From Gammaproteobacteria bacterium (GTDB lineage: Bacteria > Pseudomonadota > Gammaproteobacteria > Pseudomonadales > Azotimanducaceae), in NCBI GenBank assembly GCA_026708185.1, contig JAPOVK010000019.1, forward strand, positions 186,001-250,000: DNA of 64,000 nucleotides. Reading direction: 5' to 3'. The number at the start of each line of letters is the position of its first letter. The stretch's first letter is position 1. The notes beneath the pieces were generated by a model. The model had not been told where the DNA came from and did no database searches. It saw only the letters and a program-made list of their open reading frames with translations. The translations under genes and the position numbers were made by a program. Shown here one piece after another: positions 18,919 through 26,854 of the stretch.

Positions 18919-19884
18919 GTGAGCGACCGATCGATCGCCGTGGCAATTCCTTGTCTCAACGAGGCGCCGACGGTTGCGGCGGTGGCTGCCGATTTCCGGG
19001 CCGCATTCCCGGCAGCCACGATCTATGTGTACGACAACGGGTCGACCGACGGAACCGCGCAAGCCGCGACGGCGGCCGGGGCCGTGGTCCGCAGCGAAAC
19101 GACTCGCGGCAAGGGCAACGTCGTGCGCCGGATCTTCGCCGACGTGGATGCTGAAGTGTTCGTCCTGGTCGACGGCGACGCCACCTATCCCGCATCCGCG
19201 GCGCCCGCCATGGTCGCTACGCTGGTCGACCGCCAACTCGACATGGTGAGCGGCGCGCGCACGACGTCCGGGCGCGGCGCGTACAGGCCGGGCCATCGAG
19301 TCGGCAACGCCTTGATCACCGGGACGATCGGGTTGCTGTTCGGTCGCCGCTTCCGCGACATCCTGACGGGCTACCGCGTCCTGTCGCGGCGTTTCGTGAA
19401 GTCCTTCCCAGCGCTCTCGGCGGGTTTCGAGATCGAGACGGAGATCGCCGTTCACGCCTTGCAGATGCGTCTGCCCGCGACCGAGGTCGACGTGCCCTAC
19501 TCGGAGCGCCCGACGGGCTCGCCAAGCAAGCTCAGAACCGTCCGCGACGGGCTGGCCATCGCCAGGACGATCCTCGTCCTGATCAAGGAGGAGAAGCCCT
19601 TCCCCCTGTTCGCCGGTGTCGCAGTCGCGTTCGAAGCCGCGGCTACGGCCGTGGCCTGGCCCCTCTTGGCCGTATACCTCGCAACAGGGCTCGTCCCGCG
19701 CCTGCCGACGGCCGTTCTCGCAACCGGGCTCGCCCTGCTCGGCGCGCTCAGCCTTGCCGCCGGCGTGCTCCTCGACGCCATCACCCGGGGTCGCCGCGAG
19801 GCAAAGCGCCTCCAGTATCTCCGGTTCCCCGCGCCGGGCGGCGACGCGCGCGACGACGAAAGCCGGGCCTGCCGGCATTCCTAA
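18919..19884 (+). CDS. GT2-family glycosyltransferase with C-terminal membrane helices
   Basis: The product is about 321 residues. The GT-A core starts SIAVAIPCLNEAPTVAAV and has the donor-binding loops YDNGSTDGT and LVDGDATYP, then DILTGYRVLSRRF and FEIETEIAVHALQ. Two C-terminal hydrophobic segments (AGVAVAFEAAATAVAWPLLAVY and a second near 19735) anchor it, like DPM1/GtrB enzymes that load polyprenyl phosphate with a sugar. GTG 18919 and TTG 18886 are possible starts; no ribosome site settles it. It is followed by a GT-C-like membrane protein that could use the lipid-linked sugar. Confidence 0.85.
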   Translation: MSDRSIAVAIPCLNEAPTVAAVAADFRAAFPAATIYVYDNGSTDGTAQAATAAGAVVRSETTRGKGNVVRRIFADVDAEVFVLVDGDATYPASAAPAMVATLVDRQLDMVSGARTTSGRGAYRPGHRVGNALITGTIGLLFGRRFRDILTGYRVLSRRFVKSFPALSAGFEIETEIAVHALQMRLPATEVDVPYSERPTGSPSKLRTVRDGLAIARTILVLIKEEKPFPLFAGVAVAFEAAATAVAWPLLAVYLATGLVPRLPTAVLATGLALLGALSLAAGVLLDAITRGRREAKRLQYLRFPAPGGDARDDESRACRHS

Positions 19885-19894
19885 CGTCCGTCCG

Positions 19895-21754
19895 TTGCAG
19901 GCAAGGGAACGGCGCACCGCTGCGCCGCACCGCCGCGGACGAGCGGCCGCATTCGGCACCTACGCGCTGGTCGCCGCCATCGTATCGACACTGCTCGCGT
20001 GGCCGCGGCTCTCGTCCGGAGCGGAGGTAGCTGATCTGCTGCACGGCCCCGACGACTTCATGCGGATGGCCCAGGTCGCCGATTGGCTGGACGGGCAGGC
20101 CTGGCGCGACACCGTGCAGCGCCGCCTCGACCCGCCGGACGGCGTGCCGATGCATTGGTCGAGGCTCGCGGACGTGCCGCTCGGTGCCGCGATCATGGCT
20201 GCCGAGGGTACGCTCGGGCGCGAGCGCGCGATGCACGCCGCCGCGTTGGCGGTGCCCGCGCTGCTCGGCGGCATCCTGGTAGCCCTGTTCTTCTGGCTCG
20301 CCGGCCCGCTCGCGCCAGCGGCCCGGTTCATGGCACCCCTCACCGCCCTGCCGGCGCTGCTCATGCCGCTGGTCCAGTTCCGCCCCGGACGCGTCGACCA
20401 CCACGGCTTGCAGCTCGTCCTGTTGGCGCTTGCGGTCGGCTTCCTGTTCCGTTCGCTCGGCAGCGGCCGTGCTCGACCGGCGGCAGCCGCCGGTGGGGTG
20501 ACCGGTGTGTCGCTGGCCGTGGGTCTGGAGACATTGCCGTTCGTCGCGACGGCGGCGGGCTGTCTCGCCCTCGCCGCTGTCCTGCGCCGCGATGCCGCGT
20601 CCTCCTTCGCGGCCTTCGGTGCCTCGCTCTGCATGGTGGCGGCGACGCTGCTTCTGCTCACCGTGCCGCTGTCCGAGTGGCCGGTGCCGACCTGCGACCG
20701 CCTGTCGCTGCCGCACCTCGCGGGTGCCGCGTGCTGCGCGGCGGCTGGCGGCGCCGCGGTCGCGCTCCGCCGGATGCGTCCGGCATCGGGAAGGCCGGTC
20801 CGCCTTTGCGTCGTCGCCGGGGTGGGTGTGGCGGGCCTGGGCTTTGTCGTCGCGCTCTTTCCGCAGTGCGCGCTCGGCCCCTACGCCGAGATGTCCGCCG
20901 AGGTCCGCTACTGGTTCGACAAGGTCCGGGAAGCTCGCTCGTTGGTCGAGTTCTACGCCGACCGGCCCGGCACCGCGGTCGCATTCGCCCTTCTGCCCCT
21001 GGCCGCGTCCGTCGCCGCGGCCTTGCACCTCGCTCAACACGCCGGCGCCCACGTCGTCGTGCAACGGATCGCCCTCCTGGGGCTCGTCCTTTCAGGGGTG
21101 GCGGTCCTTGCCTGGCAGATCCGCGGCGCCAGCTACGCCGGACTGACCGGCGCGGTGGCGCTGGTGCCCCTAGCAGCCGCGCTGAACGCACGCGCCGAGA
21201 CCCTCCGGCGGCTGCACGCTCGGCTTGCGCTACGCCTCGCCATGCCCGTGGCGTGCGTCGCGGCCATGGTCCTGCCCGGCGCAATCCAGGTCGCGTTGAG
21301 ACCTGCGGACGGGAACGGCAGCGAACCGGGTTGCGACTTGGCCGGCGTACTGGACTCCCTCAACGATCCGGCAGGCCTGGGCCGCAAACCGACTACGCTT
21401 GCCGCGCCGATCGACCTCGGCCCGGAGATACTCCTCCGCACGCCCCACGGCGTGCTCGCGGCGCCCTACCACCGCAATGTCCGTGGGCTTGCCGACCACC
21501 GGCGGATCTTCGCGGGGGACGAAGCCGAGGCCCTTGCGACTATCGGCCGCCGCGGCATCGAGGCGGTTCTCTTCTGTCCCAGATACGTCCACATGACGGC
21601 GCATCCCGGCATGTCGGCGTTCCTCAACGACCGGCTAGCCCATGATCGGCCGCCGGACTGGCTGGTGCCGGTGGCGCGCGGCGAAGCGCTGGTGCTGTTT
21701 CGCGTGGATCTCGAACGCGCGATTCACGAGCGCGCGAGTGCTCCCGCTGGTTGA
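19895..21754 (+). CDS. Large polytopic membrane protein, GT-C glycosyltransferase-like (STT3-like layout)
   Basis: The product is about 619 residues with 11-13 membrane helices and a soluble C-terminal part. An early external loop has GPDDFMRMAQVADWLDGQAW and then VPMHWSRL, and a later one has FRPGRVDHHGLQ. Acidic DD motifs in the first loop and conserved charged loops are typical of GT-C enzymes such as oligosaccharyltransferases. The TTG start (19895) is the first in frame after the upstream glycosyltransferase and has no clear ribosome site. Its last 31 bases overlap the end of the convergent gene at 21724. Substrate is unknown. Confidence 0.65.
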   Translation: MQARERRTAAPHRRGRAAAFGTYALVAAIVSTLLAWPRLSSGAEVADLLHGPDDFMRMAQVADWLDGQAWRDTVQRRLDPPDGVPMHWSRLADVPLGAAIMAAEGTLGRERAMHAAALAVPALLGGILVALFFWLAGPLAPAARFMAPLTALPALLMPLVQFRPGRVDHHGLQLVLLALAVGFLFRSLGSGRARPAAAAGGVTGVSLAVGLETLPFVATAAGCLALAAVLRRDAASSFAAFGASLCMVAATLLLLTVPLSEWPVPTCDRLSLPHLAGAACCAAAGGAAVALRRMRPASGRPVRLCVVAGVGVAGLGFVVALFPQCALGPYAEMSAEVRYWFDKVREARSLVEFYADRPGTAVAFALLPLAASVAAALHLAQHAGAHVVVQRIALLGLVLSGVAVLAWQIRGASYAGLTGAVALVPLAAALNARAETLRRLHARLALRLAMPVACVAAMVLPGAIQVALRPADGNGSEPGCDLAGVLDSLNDPAGLGRKPTTLAAPIDLGPEILLRTPHGVLAAPYHRNVRGLADHRRIFAGDEAEALATIGRRGIEAVLFCPRYVHMTAHPGMSAFLNDRLAHDRPPDWLVPVARGEALVLFRVDLERAIHERASAPAG

Positions 21755-23466
21755 GAAGCCCGCGCCCTTGCTTGGGCCGGTGACGCAATAGGGCACGGCG
21801 GGGCGAGCGCACGCCGATCTGGCGCGCTGTCGTCGCCTCCTTCGCGCAGCCCGTTGCCAGCCCGGTGACGCGTCGCCGAGATGCCTTCGCCCTTTGTCGC
21901 GCCACCCGAGACCAGTGCCGTTACGTCGCAGAACCGGTAGATGCTGCTCGGCGACGGATAGACGAAACTCCTGTGCGGCAGCATCGCCATCCCGGTCCCG
22001 GACAGGCCGTTGAAGATGGTCCGCCAGTTGTTTACGGGCGTCGCGATCGCCCCGCGGGAAACGTCCATTCCGGTTGGCAAGCGCAGGGCGTTTACGATCC
22101 CCATCTTCATCCTCAGATCGCGCGGCGTCATTTCCCCGAATCGACCCGGCCTCCTACGCAACGACGCCGGCCAAGGCCCCTCGTCCGACTGGATCGCGAA
22201 CAGCAGTTCGCGCCCCCCGTCTCCTCGTCGTTCCATCTGCCGATCGATCACGCGAAGGATCACGCCGTTGAAGTACGCGAGGTATTCCGCGAAGGCCGCC
22301 TTGAAGTCGCGCCAGTCCGTCTTCCCATGGCGGTACACCAACGGCTCGTCGAGGCATTCGCCAGAGGCATCCATCGCAATGGGCTGATGGGGGACGATCA
22401 TGTGTGCGAAGACGAAGACCGGCGCCGGGCCGTTCCCGACCTCCGCGAGCCGCTCGAACTTGCGGCGGATGCGATGGCACTCGGTCTTGTCATGTTCGTC
22501 GGAGAACCAGCTCGCCACATCCAAGGCGGGCGTCCGCTCGAGAAGCAATCGCTCGACCTCCGACCAGTTGGCGACGAACTCGTCCAGGTAACCCTGGTAG
22601 TTCACGTCCGCCCAACGGTTGAGCCGCGTGGGCTCCCACCAGTTGCCGTAGTTGTGGAACTCGTAGCCGAGAGCCAGCAGCCGACGCACGACGGCGTTGT
22701 CCTCGAGCGCGACGTAGAGGGGCCTTCTGTCCCCCGTCCCTGTCCCGTAGGTCGTGGAGAATCCGTCGAGGTATCCGCTGTTGAGAGTGGACGCCAGGGA
22801 CTGGAACGTCGTCGGGTAGTTCGCTCGGGCGTCTTCCTCGACCACGAATCCACGACGCCTGAGCGCCGCATAGAATGCCGCGTTGTCCACGCCGAACTCC
22901 CGCTCGAGCGTCTCGGAACTTGGATAGCGGTCGGGCACAACGTAGATGATGTCGGGGAGCGGCGTTTTCCGGTCGGCCACGGGACCCGCGGGGGCGCGCG
23001 CGAAGTCCTCGTCGATGATCGGCGGGGGGGCATGGAAGAGCGACGGCGCGGTCACCAAGCAAGTGGCCGCAGCGACCAACACGCCGATCACTAGCGCGTA
23101 GCGGGCACCCCGCAGTGGGTCGACCCGACGCAGCACGAGGTGGACGGCCAAGGGGATGCCGAGCATCGACCACCACGCCAAGGCGATGCGGTACACCGGG
23201 TCGAAGTACGCAAGGCCGTCCCGGAGCTGGGAATACAGGAACAAGGCATAGAGCGCCGCGGGGAACAAGCGGCCGGCCGCCGGCGCGAAGGCCATCAGGG
23301 CGGCGGTGACCAGCAGGGCAGTCGAGCCGATGACGGCAAGTGGTCGCAAGACGTCCGCCAACCCGATGTAGCCCCGGTTGTCCAGCATCGCGCCTGCGAC
23401 GACAGCCAATACGACGCAAACGGAAACCTGCGGCCATAGCAGGCACTCCCGCCACGTGGCCTTCAC
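21724..23466 (-). CDS. Membrane-anchored sulfatase-fold hydrolase/transferase
   Basis: The product is 580 residues. Four or five membrane helices fill the first 150 residues. A periplasmic alkaline-phosphatase-superfamily domain begins PDIIYVVPDRYPSSETL. Metal-site-like motifs are FAHMIVPHQP and IQSDEGPWP. Related membrane proteins transfer phosphoethanolamine or glycerol-phosphate to envelope glycans. The nucleophile region is not a classical sulfatase C.P.R, so substrate is open. Its start overlaps the stop of the upstream methyltransferase by 4 bases (ATGA). Confidence 0.75.
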   Translation of the reverse strand: MKATWRECLLWPQVSVCVVLAVVAGAMLDNRGYIGLADVLRPLAVIGSTALLVTAALMAFAPAAGRLFPAALYALFLYSQLRDGLAYFDPVYRIALAWWSMLGIPLAVHLVLRRVDPLRGARYALVIGVLVAAATCLVTAPSLFHAPPPIIDEDFARAPAGPVADRKTPLPDIIYVVPDRYPSSETLEREFGVDNAAFYAALRRRGFVVEEDARANYPTTFQSLASTLNSGYLDGFSTTYGTGTGDRRPLYVALEDNAVVRRLLALGYEFHNYGNWWEPTRLNRWADVNYQGYLDEFVANWSEVERLLLERTPALDVASWFSDEHDKTECHRIRRKFERLAEVGNGPAPVFVFAHMIVPHQPIAMDASGECLDEPLVYRHGKTDWRDFKAAFAEYLAYFNGVILRVIDRQMERRGDGGRELLFAIQSDEGPWPASLRRRPGRFGEMTPRDLRMKMGIVNALRLPTGMDVSRGAIATPVNNWRTIFNGLSGTGMAMLPHRSFVYPSPSSIYRFCDVTALVSGGATKGEGISATRHRAGNGLREGGDDSAPDRRALAPPCPIASPAQARARASQPAGALARS

Positions 23467-24857
23467 TGCGCGTCCCGAACGAACCAGACGATCTCGCGGC
23501 CAGACTGCGAAACCGTGCGCTGCGCGACAACCCGGGCATGGCGGTGAAGCGCCGCGAGGAACGCATCGAAGGAGTAGCCCGGGAAAGCGTCGTCACGCAG
23601 CGAGAGCATCCTTTGGACGGCGCGGTCGTCCTTGGGCACGAACTCGATCAGCCCGCAAGGCGCCAGGGACGTGATCCAGCGGACGACGTCGGCGAGCGGG
23701 ATGTTCCGACCTAGGACGACATGGTGCACGAAGGCAAGTGCCATCACGGCCTCGACGTCCGCGCAGCGCTCGACCAGACCCCTGTGCTCCCTGCCGTTCC
23801 ATCCTTGGCCCGGACTAGGATCGGTACAGTCCTGGTACAGCGGCAGCAAATCGAGCGTCGCCCGGTGGGCATGCGCGAACGCCCGTTCCAGGGCGCCGTG
23901 GTCGTTCTCAAGGCCCACGACCTTCTGGGCGCCCGCCCGCAAGGCCAAGCCCGCGTACTCGCCGGTGTTGCAGCCGAGGTCCAGCAGCAGCGCAGGCCGC
24001 ACGGACCGTGCGAAACACTCTACCAGGGCACGTTTCGCCGCGGCTTCCGCTCTGTCGTACGTCGCGCCCCAAGCGTAGTCCTGCCACGTGCTAGGGCCCT
24101 GCGCACGTGGTCTGAGCACAGCGATCCAGTCGCGCAACTGGAGCAGAAGACTACGGTATCGCGACATGGGGAGGCCGCGTGCTTGAGCACGGGTCGCGCG
24201 GGTCTCGACCCAGCCGCCGGCATGCGCCTGCAACCGACCAGGGGCGATGACGTGCAGGAGCATGCCAAGCGACAGGAGGTGATGCCACCTCGCCAGGTGA
24301 GCGACCTCCTCGACCGCGATGCCTTCGGGACGCCCCCGGAACCAGTCCTGGAAAGGCACACCGAACTTGGACCGAAGTAGCAGAGGGTAGAGGAACTGCT
24401 GGCAGAACTGCCGGTAACCGGCCCAGTGTTCGTTCGCCCTGTAGCGCCGGAGGGACAGCACGTCGACGAATACCGGCCGCGTACCCAGGAACTGGACGTT
24501 GTAGGCGGAACCGTCCGACAGGGCGATCCGGTGGTCAAGCAGTTCGATCTGCAAATCGAGGTGGGCCAGGGCGGCGGCCTTCAGGGCACCGAAGGACCAC
24601 TCGTAGGGATAGGACCAGAACGGGATGCGGGGGTGCTCCAGAACCAAGCCGCCGGTTGGGGCGTCGCCACCAAGAACCCCGGGGTCGACCTCGTCAGCCC
24701 CCAGAACGGCACCCCTTTGCACCAAGCGCTGGAAGACCTCGGAGCCGTTCACGAACAGCCAGTCTTGGAGACCTGCGCGGTGGACTGCCCTGAAGATCCT
24801 GCCGTCGACATGGTGAACCCGACCTGCCGGGTCCCTGAAAGACGCCGGATCGATCAC
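23463..24857 (-). CDS. SAM-dependent methyltransferase of the envelope glycan locus
   Basis: The product is about 464 residues. An N-terminal domain (DPASFRDPAGRVHHVDGRIF) precedes a class I methyltransferase core with motif I LLLDLGCNTGEYAGLAL and post-I VVGLEND. The layout resembles NoeA-like proteins of sugar modification (recalled, not searched). GTG 24857 overlaps the upstream stop as GTGA; an in-frame start 66 bases further up is possible but less likely. Both overlaps point to one transcript with the small membrane protein and the sulfatase-fold gene. Confidence 0.8.
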   Translation of the reverse strand: MIDPASFRDPAGRVHHVDGRIFRAVHRAGLQDWLFVNGSEVFQRLVQRGAVLGADEVDPGVLGGDAPTGGLVLEHPRIPFWSYPYEWSFGALKAAALAHLDLQIELLDHRIALSDGSAYNVQFLGTRPVFVDVLSLRRYRANEHWAGYRQFCQQFLYPLLLRSKFGVPFQDWFRGRPEGIAVEEVAHLARWHHLLSLGMLLHVIAPGRLQAHAGGWVETRATRAQARGLPMSRYRSLLLQLRDWIAVLRPRAQGPSTWQDYAWGATYDRAEAAAKRALVECFARSVRPALLLDLGCNTGEYAGLALRAGAQKVVGLENDHGALERAFAHAHRATLDLLPLYQDCTDPSPGQGWNGREHRGLVERCADVEAVMALAFVHHVVLGRNIPLADVVRWITSLAPCGLIEFVPKDDRAVQRMLSLRDDAFPGYSFDAFLAALHRHARVVAQRTVSQSGREIVWFVRDAQ

Positions 24858-25147
24858 TGGTCGTCCGGATCGCTCTCCGCCTTCCCGCCGCTGTTCGCCC
24901 CGGGTGCCTCGGGTTCCTCGCACTTGGAACGACGCCGGAAGATCGAAAAGAGCTTGGTCACCCGGGCACGGAAGTAAAGCGCCAGCGCGGCGATGCCCGC
25001 GACCGTCCCTTGCAGCACGATGCTAAGGGTTCCGGGATCGACGTAGGCATGCGCTGGCCGGCAGGTCACGACGACGACCACGAATGCGACGAGAGGCGCG
25101 GTGGTCGGGCCTAGCCGGTGCAGCCCCCATCTCGTGTGGACTGGCAT
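24854..25147 (-). CDS. Small membrane protein with AYVDPGT motif
   Basis: The product is about 97 residues. A signal or first helix (LVAFVVVVVTCRPAHA) is followed by YVDPGTLSIVLQGTVAGIAA, one helix, a basic stretch (RRRSK) and an acidic tail. Short proteins with Y[LV]DPGT near the first helix are common in polysaccharide and envelope loci; their function is not known to me. It lies 26 bases after the second ammonium transporter and overlaps the methyltransferase start by 4 bases. Confidence 0.75.
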   Translation of the reverse strand: MPVHTRWGLHRLGPTTAPLVAFVVVVVTCRPAHAYVDPGTLSIVLQGTVAGIAALALYFRARVTKLFSIFRRRSKCEEPEAPGANSGGKAESDPDDQ

Positions 25148-25172
25148 CTCAAGCCCCAACCCGCATCTGCGC

Positions 25173-26468
25173 CTACAGGTCGGCGCCGACGGCTTCCCCG
25201 TGCTGGCTGTAGTCGAGGCCCTCGGCCTCCTCCTCCGGCGTCACACGCAGTCCCATCGTCAGCTTGATGCCGTAGAGGATCACCGCCGTACCGACCGCGC
25301 TCCACCCGGCAACGGCGAGCACGCCCTCGATCTGCACCCACACCTGCCAGATGTTGCCTTCGACCGCGCCCGACGCGTTGCCGATCTCCTCGAGGGCGAA
25401 CACCCCGGTGAGCACGGCGCCGAGAAGGCCGCCGATGCCGTGGATGCCAAACACGTCCAGCGCGTCGTCGTAGCCGAGGGCGTACTTCAGCCAGGCGCAC
25501 GCCCAGCAGCACGTGAAGCCGGCCAGCACGCCGATGGTGACCGCCCCGGCGGGTGACACGAAACCGGCGGCCGGGGTCACGGCGACGAGCCCCGCCACCG
25601 TGCCCGAGACGAGCCCGAGGACGCTCGGCTTCTTCAGCACGGACCACTCGTAGAACATCCAGGTCAGCCCGCCCGCCGCGGCCGAAGCCTGCGTGACCAG
25701 CATCGCGAGCGCAGCGTTACTCCCGGCGGACAGCGACGACCCGGCGCTGAAGCCGAACCAGCCGATCCACAGCAGCGAGACACCGATGACGCTGAATAGC
25801 GGGTTGTGCGGGGCCATGTTCTCCGCGCCGTAGCCCGTCCGCTTGCCCACGATCAGACAGGCGACGAGCCCGGCCACACCCGCGTTGATGTGCACGATCG
25901 TCCCGCCTGCGTAGTCGAGCACCCCTTCCTCCTTGAGGAACCCGCCGCCCCAGATCCAGTGGACCACCGGCGCGTAGACGACCACGGACCACAGCGCGAC
26001 GAACACCACGACGGACGAGAACTTCATCCGATCGGCGACGGCACCCGTGATGAGCGCGGCAGCAACGACGGCGAAGCCCAGCTGGAACACCACGTACAGC
26101 GACTCGGGGAACGTCCCGCGCAACGCCTCGAGGTCGAGGTCGGCGAGGAACAGCATCCCGAAGTCGCCGATCAGCTCGTTGTCCCCCGAGAACGCCAGGC
26201 TGTAGCCGACCAGGATCCAGATCGTCGAGACGACGCAGCAGATGGCGAAGCACTGTCCGGCAATGGACAGCATGTTCTTGCGGCGCACCATTCCGCCGTA
26301 AAAGAGGGCGATCCCGGGCACCGTCATCATGAGGCCGAGCACGGTCGCCATCAGCATCCACGCGGTCGTGCCGCTGTCGAGCACGGCGGGGGCCTGCGAG
26401 CCGGCCGCGGGCACGGCAGCCAGCGCGATCAACGCCGCGACCGGGGCTGCCAACAGTTTCACGTCCAT
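25173..26468 (-). CDS. amtB: Ammonium transporter, Amt family (copy 2)
   Basis: The product is 431 residues with a signal-like N-terminus (LIALAAVPAAGSQA) and 11 helices. The pore histidines are kept (AGGTIVHINAGVAG, DVFGIHGIGG), as is IALFYGGMVRRKNMLSI. It differs clearly from copy 1 and is not a recent duplicate. There is no glnK nearby. It may head a transcript with the small membrane protein, methyltransferase and sulfatase-fold genes, since gaps are 26 bases or less. Confidence 0.93.
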   Translation of the reverse strand: MDVKLLAAPVAALIALAAVPAAGSQAPAVLDSGTTAWMLMATVLGLMMTVPGIALFYGGMVRRKNMLSIAGQCFAICCVVSTIWILVGYSLAFSGDNELIGDFGMLFLADLDLEALRGTFPESLYVVFQLGFAVVAAALITGAVADRMKFSSVVVFVALWSVVVYAPVVHWIWGGGFLKEEGVLDYAGGTIVHINAGVAGLVACLIVGKRTGYGAENMAPHNPLFSVIGVSLLWIGWFGFSAGSSLSAGSNAALAMLVTQASAAAGGLTWMFYEWSVLKKPSVLGLVSGTVAGLVAVTPAAGFVSPAGAVTIGVLAGFTCCWACAWLKYALGYDDALDVFGIHGIGGLLGAVLTGVFALEEIGNASGAVEGNIWQVWVQIEGVLAVAGWSAVGTAVILYGIKLTMGLRVTPEEEAEGLDYSQHGEAVGADL

Positions 26469-26854
26469 CTAATGCTCCGATTCTGTTTTCCGGTGGCGGC
26501 GCACCGCTTGCTGTACCGATCGCCGGCAGCACCCAAAGGCCCGCGGCCAGCGGCGTCGTACTACCGAACCAAGCACACCTTGCGTGTCGCGCGTTCCCTC
26601 GCCCGCCGACCGGGGCAACAGTGGGCCGGGCCGCTCCGGCTATGTTCGCTATCCGCCCGGTGCCACGCGCACCCAGCCGCCAGGCCGACCACCCGTAGCG
26701 CACTCCATTCGACCAAGTCGGCAGCCCGTGACGGGATTGCGACCGTTCAACGTGCTTGGCGCCAAAGCGCGATGGAGCATCGCAGAAACCCGCCGGATCA
26801 GTCAAACACCGCGCGTTGGGCCGTCGTGCGACGATGTCCTCGCGGTTGACGTGT
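26469..26854. other. Intergenic region between divergent amtB copy 2 and pseudokinase 1
   Basis: This 386-bp stretch is the likely site of two divergent promoters. No clear -10/-35 pair, RNA gene or repeat was found by eye. Confidence 0.5.
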
